Source of the DNA: CAVSUR01 sp963731285
GTDB taxonomy: Bacteria > Actinomycetota > Actinomycetes > Streptosporangiales > Streptosporangiaceae
Assembly (NCBI GenBank): GCA_963731285.1
Contig: CAVSUR010000009.1
Location: 248,001 to 312,000, forward strand
Direction of reading: 5' to 3'
DNA length: 64,000 nucleotides
Shown: piece after piece, positions 8,621 to 16,745 of the stretch
Layout: each line of letters begins with the position of its first letter
Position numbering within the stretch: position 1 is the first letter of the stretch
The notes under the pieces: model-generated
What the model saw: the letters and a program-made list of their open reading frames with translations, nothing else
Told to the model about the DNA's origin: nothing
Database searches by the model: none
Made by a program: the position numbers and the translations under genes

Positions 8621-9137
8621 TCAGTGCTGTCCGGTCGCGGTTAGCCGCCGGGCCGGACGGCCGTCCAGCACCTGGACGTGCTCGGAGGCGAGATCGTCCG
8701 CCAGCGCGTACGCCTCTTCAAGGTCGGCGGCCAGATGCACCTGGCCGTGGTCCCGCCAGGCCGGGGGCGCGATGTCGCCCGTCGGCATGCCGTGCAGCAG
8801 CTCCTCGACCTGCGCGATCGTCTTGCGGGCGACTTCCTCGGAGGTGGTGATCAGGACCGCGGGTGAATCGGGGCCGTGCTCGGCCTGGCTGAGCAGGTCG
8901 ACGGCGACGGCAAACGGGTCCGCGGTGTGATCGGCGATGATCAGCGTCTCGGTCGGGCCGGCCTGCACGTCGATGCCGACTTCCCCGAAGAGCTGCCGCT
9001 TGGCTTCGGCAACGTAGGCGTTGACCGGGCCGGTAAGGATGTCCACCCGGTCAATGGTCTCGGTGCCGAGCGCAGTACCGCGATGCCATGGGCGCCGCCG
9101 AGCAGGTAGATCTCATCCGCGCCGGCCAGGTGCATGG
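8621..9137 (-). pseudogene. Histidinol-dehydrogenase-family (HisD-like) remnant
   Basis: Only the middle third of a HisD-family dehydrogenase survives. Codons from about 9137 give MHLAGADEIYLLGGAHGIAVL. After a frame change, codons from 9046 give VDILTGPVNAYVAEAKRQLFGEVGIDVQAGPTETL and then DIAPPAWRDHGQVH to ASEHVQVLDG, where the frame stops about 110 residues before the usual end. The N-terminus is missing as well. The segment resembles the HisD paralogues found beside LacI regulators in sugar or sulfonate loci rather than histidine-biosynthetic hisD, and a LacI remnant indeed abuts it. It cannot make an active enzyme. Confidence 0.75.
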
Positions 9138-9207
9138 CAGAGATCGACGCGGCCGGGAGCTCCCACCCGGCGACGGTCCAGCTCCGGGGTATCGCCGAGG
9201 TCGGGGA

Positions 9208-9528
9208 GATGGCCTGCTACCGGACAACGGCCGCGGCCTCACTGCCATCCTCGCCTCGACCGATGTGCTGGCGCTCCAGGCGCTGCGGGCGCTGCGGGCC
9301 CGGGCGGGGCCGGTGCCAGATGAGGTATCGGTCATCGGATTCGACGACGTACCGGACGCGGCAGGCGCCGGCCTCACCACAGTGGCGCAGCCGCTAGCCG
9401 AGAAGGGCCGCACAGCCGCCAGGCTCCTCCCGGACTTCATCAGGCTCGGGGAAAGCTCGAGCATCATGCTGCCGACCGAGCTTCGGGTGCGGACATCCAC
9501 CGGGCCCCGCGAGCAAGCTGGTAGCTGA
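9208..9528 (+). pseudogene. LacI-family regulator, C-terminal remnant
   Basis: The frame from about 9208 encodes the last 105 residues of a LacI/GalR regulator: LTAILASTDVLALQALRALR, VPDEVSVIGFDDVPDAAGAGLTTVAQPLAEKGRTAARLL and LPTELRVRTSTGP. These form the second half of the periplasmic-binding-protein-like sensor domain. The DNA-binding helix-turn-helix and first half of the sensor are gone, and no start or ribosome site is present. It points away from the HisD-like remnant, so an originally divergent pair has lost both 5' halves. Confidence 0.75.
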
Positions 9529-9539
9529 CAGGCTGCATG

Positions 9540-10463
9540 TCAGGGCGCGGCGCGGGCGGCCCAGGTGAGGCTGCCTGCTTCGGGGAGCTGCCGGGCGAGG
9601 GCCAGCGCGACCTGGCGGCCGAGGGCGTCGGCGTGGCGGGCGGGCATGTCGGGGTCGACCCAGCCTTCGATTTCGACTCGCAGGGTGCGGCCGGTCCAGC
9701 GGGCCCGGGCGTGGGCGTGCTGGACGCCGGGCACCGATCCCGCTGCGGACTCGGCGGCGGTGATCACGGAGGCGTCGATGCCGTCAGCCAGACGGTGCAC
9801 GACGTCTGTGGTGACCTCGTAGCCGACGTGGCAGATAAATGCGGTGACTACGAGCCCGGCCACCGGGTCGCCCCAGGGCTGGCCGAGGGCCACGGCGATC
9901 AGCCCGGCCAGCGCCCCGGCGGAGGATAGCGCGTCGAGCCAGGAGTGCCGGGCGTCCGCGATCAGCGTGGCCGAGCCGATCCTCCTTCCGATGACCAGCT
10001 TGTAGCGGGCCACGACCTGGTTGCCGATGATGCCGATGACGGCTCCGGCGATGCCGGCGCCGACGTCGGTGGTGTGGCCGTGCTCGACCAGCTTGCGGAT
10101 GCTCTCGTACCCGGCGAACACGGCGCTAGCCCAGATCACCACGGCGATGCCGATCCCGGCCAGGTCCTCGGCGCGCTCCAGGCCGTAGGGGTAGCGCTCG
10201 GTCGGCGGCCGCCGCGACAGCCGGAACCCCAGGAACACCACGGCGCTGGTCGAGACATCGGACAGGTTATGGATCGCGTCGCCCAGCAGCCCGACCGAGC
10301 CCGTCAGGATGGCCAGGGCCAGCTCGATCAGGCCGGTGGCCGCCAGCCCGATCGCGCTTACGGCCACCGCCCGGTTGGCCTGCCGCCGATCCTGGGCGTC
10401 ATCACGGATTCCGGGCAGCGGAAACTCGGCGGCCGGGTCGCGTAGCCCGGTGGTCTTGTGCAT
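9540..10463 (-). CDS. Cation diffusion facilitator (CDF) metal exporter
   Basis: This 307-residue membrane protein exports divalent metal ions by proton antiport. Six transmembrane segments occupy about residues 30-225. The metal site is formed by GDAIHNLSD in the second and ADARHSWLD in the fifth segment (paired HxxxD), and a cytoplasmic domain follows (VPGVQHAHARARWTGRTLRVEIEGWVDP). The open frame continues upstream, but homology starts after MHKTTGLRDP at 10463. It is divergent from a second CDF gene, with about 140 bases between. The HxxxD/HxxxD pattern is that of the Zn/Fe/Mn-transporting branches; the actual ion is not determined. Confidence 0.9.
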   Translation of the reverse strand: MHKTTGLRDPAAEFPLPGIRDDAQDRRQANRAVAVSAIGLAATGLIELALAILTGSVGLLGDAIHNLSDVSTSAVVFLGFRLSRRPPTERYPYGLERAEDLAGIGIAVVIWASAVFAGYESIRKLVEHGHTTDVGAGIAGAVIGIIGNQVVARYKLVIGRRIGSATLIADARHSWLDALSSAGALAGLIAVALGQPWGDPVAGLVVTAFICHVGYEVTTDVVHRLADGIDASVITAAESAAGSVPGVQHAHARARWTGRTLRVEIEGWVDPDMPARHADALGRQVALALARQLPEAGSLTWAARAAP

Positions 10464-10606
10464 CCAGCCAGGATGACCGCGGCCCGCGGCCGGGGCAATC
10501 CCGGCCGCCGTAGCGGTGCCGGGCGGCCCTGCGGCCGCCTGGCACCTGCGACGAGGCTGCTCTTGCCGAGGTGCTGCAATGGGCACGGTCATGCATGCTG
10601 GCTGCC

Positions 10607-11653
10607 ATGAGCGACCCGCAGCCCCGCCACCACGATCACGATCATGCAGACGGCGACGATCACGATCACGCGCACCGAGAAGGGGCACATTCGCGGCTCC
10701 GGCACCTGCTGCTACCGCACTCCCATGAGGCCGCCGGCAAGGTCGATGCGGCCATGGAAGCCAGCGCCGAGGGCATGCGGGCGCTGTGGATATCCCTGGT
10801 GGTACTCGGGGCCACAGCAGTGATCCAGGCGGTCGTGGTGGCGGTCTCCGGCTCGGTGGCGCTGCTGGGCGACACGCTGCACAACGCCGTGGACGCGCTG
10901 ACGGCGGTGCCGCTGGGCATCGCGTTCCTGGCGGGCAGGAAGCCGCCGACCCGCCGCTACACCTACGGATACGGGCGGGCCGAGGACCTGGCCGGAGTGA
11001 TCATCGTCGTCCTCATCGCCGCGTCCTCGGCCCTGGCCGCCTACGCGGCGGTCACCCGGCTGGCGCACCCGCGCCCGGTCTCCAGCCTGATAGCGGTCGC
11101 TGCCGCAGCCCTGGCCGGGTTCGCGGGCAATGAGCTGGTCGCCCGGTACCGCATCCGCGTCGGCCGCAAGATCGGCTCGGCCGCGCTGGTCGCCGACGGG
11201 CTGCATGCCCGCACCGACGGATTCACCTCCCTGGCGGTGCTGCTGGGCGTCGGCGGAATCGCGCTGGGCTGGGACTGGGCCGACCCGGCCGCCGGCCTGC
11301 TGATCACCGTGGCGATCCTGGCCGTGCTGTGGCAGGCTGCCCGCGAGATCTGGCGGCGGCTGATGGACGCCGTCGACCCCGCCCTGGTCAGCCAGGCTGA
11401 GCGCACCCTGCAGGACACTGCCGGTGTACTGGGCGTCGGCCAGGTCCGGCTGCGCTGGATCGGCCATCAGCTCCGCGCGGAATGCGAAGTCATCGTGGAC
11501 GCGGGCAGCGCCGTCGAAGCCCACCAGGTCGCAGTCAGCGCGGAGCACGACCTGCTGCACGCCCTGCCCCGCCTGTCCGCCGCGCTGGTCCACACCGACC
11601 CGCTGCCTCGCGAGGGCGCCGATCCCCACATCATCCTCGCGCCGCACCGGTAA
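10607..11653 (+). CDS. CDF metal exporter with His-rich N-terminus
   Basis: The second CDF exporter has 348 residues. Its first 35 residues are a metal-binding tail rich in HxDHDH repeats, typical of zinc/cobalt-type CDF proteins. Six transmembrane segments follow with GDTLHNAVD and ADGLHARTD as the two HxxxD motifs. A cytoplasmic domain (VLGVGQVRLRWIGHQLRAECEVIVD) and a basic end finish it. The ATG at 10607 is chosen because upstream codons lack homology. It lies head-to-head with the other CDF gene and 150 bases before an ArsR regulator, which may control this group. Confidence 0.9.
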   Translation: MSDPQPRHHDHDHADGDDHDHAHREGAHSRLRHLLLPHSHEAAGKVDAAMEASAEGMRALWISLVVLGATAVIQAVVVAVSGSVALLGDTLHNAVDALTAVPLGIAFLAGRKPPTRRYTYGYGRAEDLAGVIIVVLIAASSALAAYAAVTRLAHPRPVSSLIAVAAAALAGFAGNELVARYRIRVGRKIGSAALVADGLHARTDGFTSLAVLLGVGGIALGWDWADPAAGLLITVAILAVLWQAAREIWRRLMDAVDPALVSQAERTLQDTAGVLGVGQVRLRWIGHQLRAECEVIVDAGSAVEAHQVAVSAEHDLLHALPRLSAALVHTDPLPREGADPHIILAPHR

Positions 11654-11751
11654 ACGCGCGGCCCGCCGCTGATCCTGTGTGCGCGGGCGGCAGGATGAGC
11701 TGCTCGGTGCCCGGAACACGACCAGGACCTGGCCGCCCAGGTGCCAGTCGG

Positions 11752-11800
11752 TTGACACTGTCCGTATGTCCGTGTGAGTATACGGATATACGGAGGTAAA
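11752..11800 (+). promoter_or_regulatory. Promoter with double palindromic ArsR-type operator
   Basis: TTGACA at 11752-11757 is a perfect -35 box; a weak -10 (GAGTAT) follows at 18-bp spacing. Over the -10 and ribosome site lie two tandem half-sites, TCCGTATG and TCCGTGTG (11761-11776), mirrored by two copies of TATACGGA (11779-11794). The array ends in GGAGG just before the ATG at 11801, so a bound repressor would block both transcription and ribosome entry. The layout suits autoregulation by the ArsR protein encoded next. Confidence 0.7.
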
Positions 11801-12175
11801 ATGGCGCCAGGCGATCATGATCATCCCGTCGATCAGGAGCGTGTCACCGCTGCCCGGGCCGGCGTCGTGTCGGTCGGCGACGCCGGGCGGCTGGCCGGCC
11901 TGCTGGGCATGCTGGCCGACCCGGTACGGTCGCGGATCCTGTTCGCCCTGTCGGCCGCCGGGCAGCTGTGCGTGGGCGACCTGGCGCTGGCCCTGGAGGT
12001 CACCGAGGACCAGGTGTCGTATGCGCTGAAGATGCTGCGCCTGGCCGGGCTGGTGAGCTTCCGCAAGGACGGCCGGATGGTGTTCTACCGCCTCAGCGAC
12101 GGCTTCCCCCATCAGCTCCTCGAACACTGCCTGCGGCAACTGCTGACCATCGCGGCACCGGAGGCAGACCAGTGA
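11801..12175 (+). CDS. ArsR-family metal-responsive repressor
   Basis: This 124-residue winged-helix repressor starts at the ATG preceded by GGAGGTAAA; the upstream in-frame ATG at 11774 lies inside the operator. The N-terminus holds HDH. MLADPVRSRILFAL, DQVSYALKMLRLAGLVSFRKDGRMVFYRL form the DNA-binding domain. In the recognition-helix region the usual CVC metal motif is QLCVGD, so only one cysteine (C57) remains; another cysteine is near residue 110. Its stop codon overlaps the start of the permease gene. It probably senses a thiophilic or divalent metal, but the altered motif leaves the ligand open. Confidence 0.85.
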   Translation: MAPGDHDHPVDQERVTAARAGVVSVGDAGRLAGLLGMLADPVRSRILFALSAAGQLCVGDLALALEVTEDQVSYALKMLRLAGLVSFRKDGRMVFYRLSDGFPHQLLEHCLRQLLTIAAPEADQ

Positions 12176-13398
12176 TGCGCGTGCTGGATGCCCTGGGCCA
12201 CGCCCTGCGCATCGCGGGCTCGATGACATGGGAGATCACCTGGTCGCTGATTCTTGGCTTCACCCTGTCGGCGGTGATTCAGGCGGTGATCCGGCGCGAG
12301 ACAATCGCCCGGCTGCTCGGCGACGACCGGCCGAGGACGCTGGCGCTGGCCACCGGCCTGGGCGCCGCGTCCTCGTCCTGCTCTTACGCCGCGGTGGCGC
12401 TGGCCCGCGCCCTGTTCCGCCGGGGCGCCAGCTTCACCGCCGCGATGGCCTTCGAGATCGCCAGCACCAACCTGGTCATCGAGCTGGGCATCATCTTGGC
12501 GCTGCTGATCTCCTGGCAGTTCACCCTGGCCGAGTTCGTCGGCGGCCCGGTCATGATCGTGCTGATGGCGGTAGCATTCCGGCTGTTTGTCCGCAAGCGG
12601 CTCATCGAGGCGGCCCGCGAGCAGGCTGACCGGGGACTGGCCGGGTCGATGGAAGGTCATGCCGCCATGGACATGAGCATCGCCCCCGGTGGCGGTTTCT
12701 GGCCGCGGCTGATCAGCCGCGGCGGATATACCTCAGTCAGCCACATCTTCGTGATGGAATGGGCCGCCGTCATCCGCGACGTCATCGTCGGCCTGCTGAT
12801 CGCCGGGGCGGTCGGCGCCTGGGTGCCCGATACCTTCTGGCAGCACTTGTTCCTCACCGGACACCCGCTGGCCGCCCGGCTGTGGGGGCCAGTTGTCGGC
12901 CCGGTCATCTCACTGCTCAGCTTCGTCTGCTCAATCGGGAACGTGCCGCTGGCCGCGGTGCTGTGGAACGGCGGCATCAGCTTCGGCGGCGTCATCGCCT
13001 TCATCTTCGCCGACCTGATCATCCTCCCGGTCCTGAACATCTACCGGAAGTACTACGGCACCAAGATGATGCTGGTCTTGCTCGGCATCTTCTACGCGAC
13101 CATGGTCGCGGGCGGCTACATCGTCGAGTTCTTGTTCGGCGGCCTCGGGCTCATCCCGCCCCAGCGCGCGGCCAGGATCACCCAAGCAGGGATCTCGTGG
13201 AACTACACCACCATCCTTAACATCATCTTCCTGCTGCTGGCCGCGGCGCTGCTGGTGCGCTTCTTCCGCTCCGGCGGCGGCCCGATGCTCAAGATGATGG
13301 GCGGAAGCCCTGGCGAACATCCGCATCACGCGCTCAGCGATTCACCCGGGCCGGGCAGCACGTCCAGTATCCATCCCGCCGACCACGCCCAGCCCTGA
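12172..13398 (+). CDS. ArsP / DUF318-type permease
   Basis: The product (about 408 residues) belongs to the permease family that includes the methylarsenite exporter ArsP and other two-bundle permeases. The two repeated cores are SSSCSYAAVALARALFRRGASFTAAMAFEIASTNLVIELGI (about residues 65-105) and VCSIGNVPLAAVLWNGGISFGGVIAFIFADLIILPV (about 245-280), each with one conserved cysteine. Eight or so membrane segments are visible. A GTG at 12172 overlaps the arsR stop by four bases and is seven bases from GGAGG; an ATG follows at 12175. Co-transcription with the ArsR gene makes metal or metalloid efflux likely, though arsenic itself is an inference. Confidence 0.85.
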   Translation: MMRVLDALGHALRIAGSMTWEITWSLILGFTLSAVIQAVIRRETIARLLGDDRPRTLALATGLGAASSSCSYAAVALARALFRRGASFTAAMAFEIASTNLVIELGIILALLISWQFTLAEFVGGPVMIVLMAVAFRLFVRKRLIEAAREQADRGLAGSMEGHAAMDMSIAPGGGFWPRLISRGGYTSVSHIFVMEWAAVIRDVIVGLLIAGAVGAWVPDTFWQHLFLTGHPLAARLWGPVVGPVISLLSFVCSIGNVPLAAVLWNGGISFGGVIAFIFADLIILPVLNIYRKYYGTKMMLVLLGIFYATMVAGGYIVEFLFGGLGLIPPQRAARITQAGISWNYTTILNIIFLLLAAALLVRFFRSGGGPMLKMMGGSPGEHPHHALSDSPGPGSTSSIHPADHAQP

Positions 13399-13408
13399 TC
13401 GGCGCCAG

Positions 13409-13522
13409 CCTGGCCGCCCGCAGCCGAGCATCACCACGACTCACCCGGGCGAAAGGGCTGAGCCCGGCGACGTACACCCGGCGGCGACCGAGCCGGTCGC
13501 CGAGAGCAGCGGCGGTGATGAT
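13409..13522 (-). pseudogene. MFS transporter fragment
   Basis: About 38 codons read IITAAALGDRLGRRRVYVAGLSPFARVSRGDARL, the signature loop between membrane segments 2 and 3 of a DHA2-type major facilitator drug exporter (compare GGALGDHFGRKRVFVTG in the intact gene at 61467). Nothing on either side continues the transporter. It is a small relic left between the permease and the dehalogenase remnant. Confidence 0.45.
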
Positions 13523-13639
13523 CCCGGCCTCCCCTGATCCCTGCCCATGCCGACAGCCGGCCGTCGGCATAATCACCGCCGTGCGGCCAGGCCCGGAGGC
13601 ATCGACCGCAGGATTGCGCCGACGCCGTCGCGGCGGGCC

Positions 13640-14057
13640 ATACTGGGCGACTCCGCCAAGCTGCCGCCCGAAGACCGCCAGCGCTATGTGCTCGCGCGAC
13701 ATCGCGGTTTCCTCGACGGGCTGCTGGACGAGCTCGGGTCACGGAAATGTCACCCTTGTGGGACACGACTGGGGTGCGCACTTGGCTTCGACTGGGCCAG
13801 GCGTCACCCCGGCAGCGCCCGGGCCATCGCCTATATGCAAGGCCATCGTCCGGCCGCTCGCCAGCTGGCAGGAGTGGTCGGAGGCCGCACGTTCGATCTT
13901 CCAGGGGCTGCGATCACCAGCAGGCGAGCATCTGATCCTCGACCGCAACGTCTTCGTAGAGCGCATCCTGCCCGCCTCTGTCGTGCGGACGCTGAGCGAG
14001 GCCGAGATGGACGAGTACCGCAGTCCGCCGCCGCCTGGCTCGCCCGCCTGCCCCTAG
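13640..14057 (+). pseudogene. Haloalkane-dehalogenase-like alpha/beta hydrolase, frameshifted
   Basis: Consecutive pieces of a DhaA-like hydrolase appear in alternating frames. First comes GDSAKLPPEDRQRYVLARHRGFLDGLLDEL, then NVTLVGHDWGAHL (the nucleophile elbow, HDWG), then LGFDWARRHPGSARAIAYM in the first frame again. Last is KAIVRPLASWQEWSEAARSIFQGLRSPAGEHL to FVERILPASVVRTLSEAEMDEYR. At least three indels are needed, and both the N-terminal and C-terminal parts (including the catalytic histidine) are missing. The gene is dead. Confidence 0.75.
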
Positions 14058-14162
14058 CGCCAGCCAGATGGCATGGCCCGAGGGTCATCCGCGGGCAGTG
14101 CTATCGGAGATAGGTTCGGCTGCATCTGGAACGCGAGCAGTGACTGGGACAGAATCAGCCAG

Positions 14163-16019
14163 ATGGTGGATGTCAGCTTCCCGCCGGATGCGGGCCTTCC
14201 CGCAGCGGGGACGGCCGATGCGGAGAACCTCTGCCTGTTGCGGCGCTATGAGCCGGTGCTGCGCCTTACCAAGGGCGAGCTTTTCCTGCCGATGTCGGTG
14301 GAGAGCTATCTGGAGCTGTGCGGGCTGTGGCGGTCTGCCGCGGGCGGCCGGGCACCGGGCCGGCCCGGCGCGGCGGAACGGCTCCGCGCGCCCGGAGAGC
14401 TCACGCCGGGGCGCCTGGCCCAGGTCGGTGCGGGGCCGGCCGCGGGGGGCCTCTGGCTCCGCTTGGTCGAGAGCCCGCTCAGCCGAACCGACTACCGCGC
14501 GTGGCGGCGCGATCCGGGACGAGCGCGGGCGGCAACAGGGGGCCGGTTCGCCGCGGTCGGGCTGCTGGGCCGGCTAATCGATGCGGTGATGCGGTTGTCG
14601 CTGCTGCTGCGCGGCCGGGTGCCCGGCGGGACGGCGGCTGCAGCGGAGCAGAATTATCGAGCGCTCGCCGACCCGGGCACCTGTCCCTACTATGGCCGCG
14701 TCATCCGCGATCGCGGTTTCGTGGCGCTGCAGTACTGGTTTTTCTACGCGATGAACGACTGGCGGTCGACGTTCGGCGGTGTCAACGACCACGAGGGCGA
14801 CTGGGAGCAGGTCACTGTATTCCTGCCCGACCCGCCGGACCCGGCTGCGCGGCCGGCCTGGGTGGCCTGCTCGTCGCATGACGAGGTCGGCAGCGACCTG
14901 CGCCGCCGGCATGACGACCCCGACCTCCAATGGCGGGACACGAACCCGGTCATCTTCGTCGGCGCGGGCTCGCACTCGGGTGCCTACCTGCCCGGGGACT
15001 ACCTGGTCACCGTCGAGCCGCCGGCCCTCGCACGGATATTCGCCACGCTGCGGCGCCTCAGCCGCCTGCTCCTGCCATGGACGCGCGGCAATGTCGGCAC
15101 CGCTGTCGGCATTCCGTTCATTGACTACCACCGGGGCGACGGACCCGGCATAGGTCCGGGTGAGCAGCGCGGATGGCACGCGGTGATGGTCGACGATGAG
15201 ACGCCCTGGCTGCGTGACTACCGCGGATTGTGGGGACTGGACACCGGGGACCCGTTCGGCGGAGAGCGTGCCCCGGCAGGGCCACGCTACGAGCGCGACG
15301 GGTCGGTACGGCTCTGCTGGTCAGACCCGGTGGGGTGGGCAGGCCTGGATCAGGAGGCACCATCCCTGGAGGCGGAACAGCAGGCCGTCAAGGACCGCGT
15401 CGTCGAGCTAGATGCCCAGCTGCTCACTGCCGCGGAGGACATCGCCGCCGGCGGCGATGAAATGCGCCGCGTCCGCGCCGGGATCCGGGCGCTGGGCAGC
15501 GACCGGTCCCGTGAGGGCCAGGCCGTGCTGGCCGCGCTGGAGGCTTCCCTGGGACAGGTCCGCCTGCGCCGCCAGGCGCTCGCTGCGGAGCGGGAGGAAC
15601 TGGTGCGCGCGTCCATCAAGGGCCTTCCGCGGGAGGGGCCGCACGCGCACCTGCGGCACCGGGCGCTGCCGAACGTTCATCCGGCCCGCGGACGGCGCCG
15701 GGTGCTGCGGGCTTGGTCCGCGGTCTCGGTCTCGTTTCTGCTGGCCGGTCTCGCCTTGATCGTCTTCGGTCACGGCGGCGCGCTGCTGCCGACCCTCGGT
15801 GGCCTGGCGGTGTTCATGCTCTGCGCGGAAGCCTTCGCCCGGCGTCATCTCCTGCAGTTCGTCGCGGGACTCGCCACCGCCGTCGTGCTAGCCGGGGTGA
15901 CATGGATGGTTGTCCTCGCGGCCCTCGGCAACTGGCGGGCGGTCGTGGCTGGCCTGCTGGCTCTGGCCGCGCTGGTGCTGCTGGCCGCCAATATCCGTGA
16001 CTTCTTCGCCAAGCGCTGA
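14163..16019 (+). CDS. Vps62-related protein with coiled coil and C-terminal membrane domain
   Basis: The product is about 618 residues from the ATG at 14163 (an ATG at 14073 is also open, but the first 30 residues look non-conserved). Residues 15-395 resemble the Vps62/DUF946 fold of actinobacterial and fungal proteins: LRRYEPVLRLTKGELFLPMSVESYL, LQYWFFYAMNDWRSTFGGVNDHEGDWEQVTVFL, PVIFVGAGSHSGAY and GWHAVMVDDETPWL. Residues 400-500 are a charged coiled coil (EAEQQAVKDRVVELDAQLLTAAEDI). The last 90 residues make four hydrophobic helices. It is probably membrane-anchored; no enzyme activity is known for this family. Confidence 0.65.
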   Translation: MVDVSFPPDAGLPAAGTADAENLCLLRRYEPVLRLTKGELFLPMSVESYLELCGLWRSAAGGRAPGRPGAAERLRAPGELTPGRLAQVGAGPAAGGLWLRLVESPLSRTDYRAWRRDPGRARAATGGRFAAVGLLGRLIDAVMRLSLLLRGRVPGGTAAAAEQNYRALADPGTCPYYGRVIRDRGFVALQYWFFYAMNDWRSTFGGVNDHEGDWEQVTVFLPDPPDPAARPAWVACSSHDEVGSDLRRRHDDPDLQWRDTNPVIFVGAGSHSGAYLPGDYLVTVEPPALARIFATLRRLSRLLLPWTRGNVGTAVGIPFIDYHRGDGPGIGPGEQRGWHAVMVDDETPWLRDYRGLWGLDTGDPFGGERAPAGPRYERDGSVRLCWSDPVGWAGLDQEAPSLEAEQQAVKDRVVELDAQLLTAAEDIAAGGDEMRRVRAGIRALGSDRSREGQAVLAALEASLGQVRLRRQALAAEREELVRASIKGLPREGPHAHLRHRALPNVHPARGRRRVLRAWSAVSVSFLLAGLALIVFGHGGALLPTLGGLAVFMLCAEAFARRHLLQFVAGLATAVVLAGVTWMVVLAALGNWRAVVAGLLALAALVLLAANIRDFFAKR

Positions 16020-16189
16020 CCCGGCATCCGTATGATTACCGGCATACCCGCTCACCTTCACTACGGCCAGCCTTCAGGACGGCAAGCTTGCCGCTGCGGG
16101 GCATCGGGCCGACGATGAGCGTCCGCAGGCTATGCGGCTGGCCGAGGGGCCCTCCCCATGGCCGGCAGCCCTGAAGGAATGGTCTTGCC

Positions 16190-16426
16190 ATGCCGCAGTC
16201 CCTCCTGGCCGCACCGCCGCATGTGCTCGCGGCCGGCCTCCTGCGGAGCGGCTTCCGGGCCGTCCTCCTCCTGCTGATCATCGGCGAGTTCATCGTCGCG
16301 ATCATCTGCGCCCTTGTCGCCAGGATGAAGGGTTACAGCGCAGTGCTGTTCGCCGTGCTCGGCTTCCTCTTCAGTATCATCGCCCTCATCGTCGTACTAC
16401 TGATCCCCCGGCGCCGGCGTCGCTGA
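16190..16426 (+). CDS. Small two-helix membrane protein
   Basis: This frame encodes 78 residues with two strong transmembrane helices (about 22-45, GFRAVLLLLIIGEFIVAIICALVA, and 50-72, AVLFAVLGFLFSIIALIVVLLI). A short positive loop (RMKGYS) separates them and the tail is RRRRR. The size and layout resemble small membrane proteins of unknown role that are common in actinobacteria. It follows the Vps62-like gene by 170 bases on the same strand, and a GC-rich hairpin about 80 bases downstream may end its transcript. Confidence 0.6.
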   Translation: MPQSLLAAPPHVLAAGLLRSGFRAVLLLLIIGEFIVAIICALVARMKGYSAVLFAVLGFLFSIIALIVVLLIPRRRRR

Positions 16427-16506
16427 CCCCGGCGGCCCGGACAGGCGGCGCAGTGCGTCCAGGCCGGCTCTGAGAATGCAGGCGGCACGCGGCCCGGCCA
16501 TCCGGC

Positions 16507-16526
16507 GGCCCCGCCCGGCCGGGGCC
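16507..16526 (+). terminator. GC-rich hairpin, possible terminator
   Basis: GGCCCCG and CGGGGCC form a seven-base-pair stem around a CCCGGC loop. It lies 80 bases after the small membrane protein gene and 220 bases before the NCS1 permease. There is no T-run, as is usual in high-GC actinobacteria, so the role is inferred from position. Confidence 0.4.
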
Positions 16527-16701
16527 AGGCCGGTCAGGCCCGTTTCAGGGTGGCGCCGATGATGACCGTGATGAGGGCTTGGCGGCGGCCCGACATCCTC
16601 GCCGTGGTCGACGCCCACGCCGCCTAACCCCGGACGCAGCCCGAAGCCGCAGCCAGGCTCACGCTCCCCGCCGCAGCGAGACCTGGCGCGGCCCGTTGGC
16701 T

Positions 16702-16713
16702 GGAATATATTCC
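16702..16713. promoter_or_regulatory. Perfect palindrome upstream of the NCS1 permease
   Basis: GGAATATATTCC is a perfect 12-base palindrome, AT-rich in a GC-rich background, ending 32 bases before the permease ATG. It is well placed as an operator or as part of a promoter. The regulator is unknown; no regulator gene is adjacent. Confidence 0.45.
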
Positions 16714-16745
16714 GATGCGAGGTAATCTGCGCCAGAGTTTCCCGC

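Noticed and set aside
9540..9929. Plus-strand glycine-rich frames in the CDF gene
   Set aside because: They are antisense shadows; the minus strand has the paired HxxxD motifs and membrane helices.
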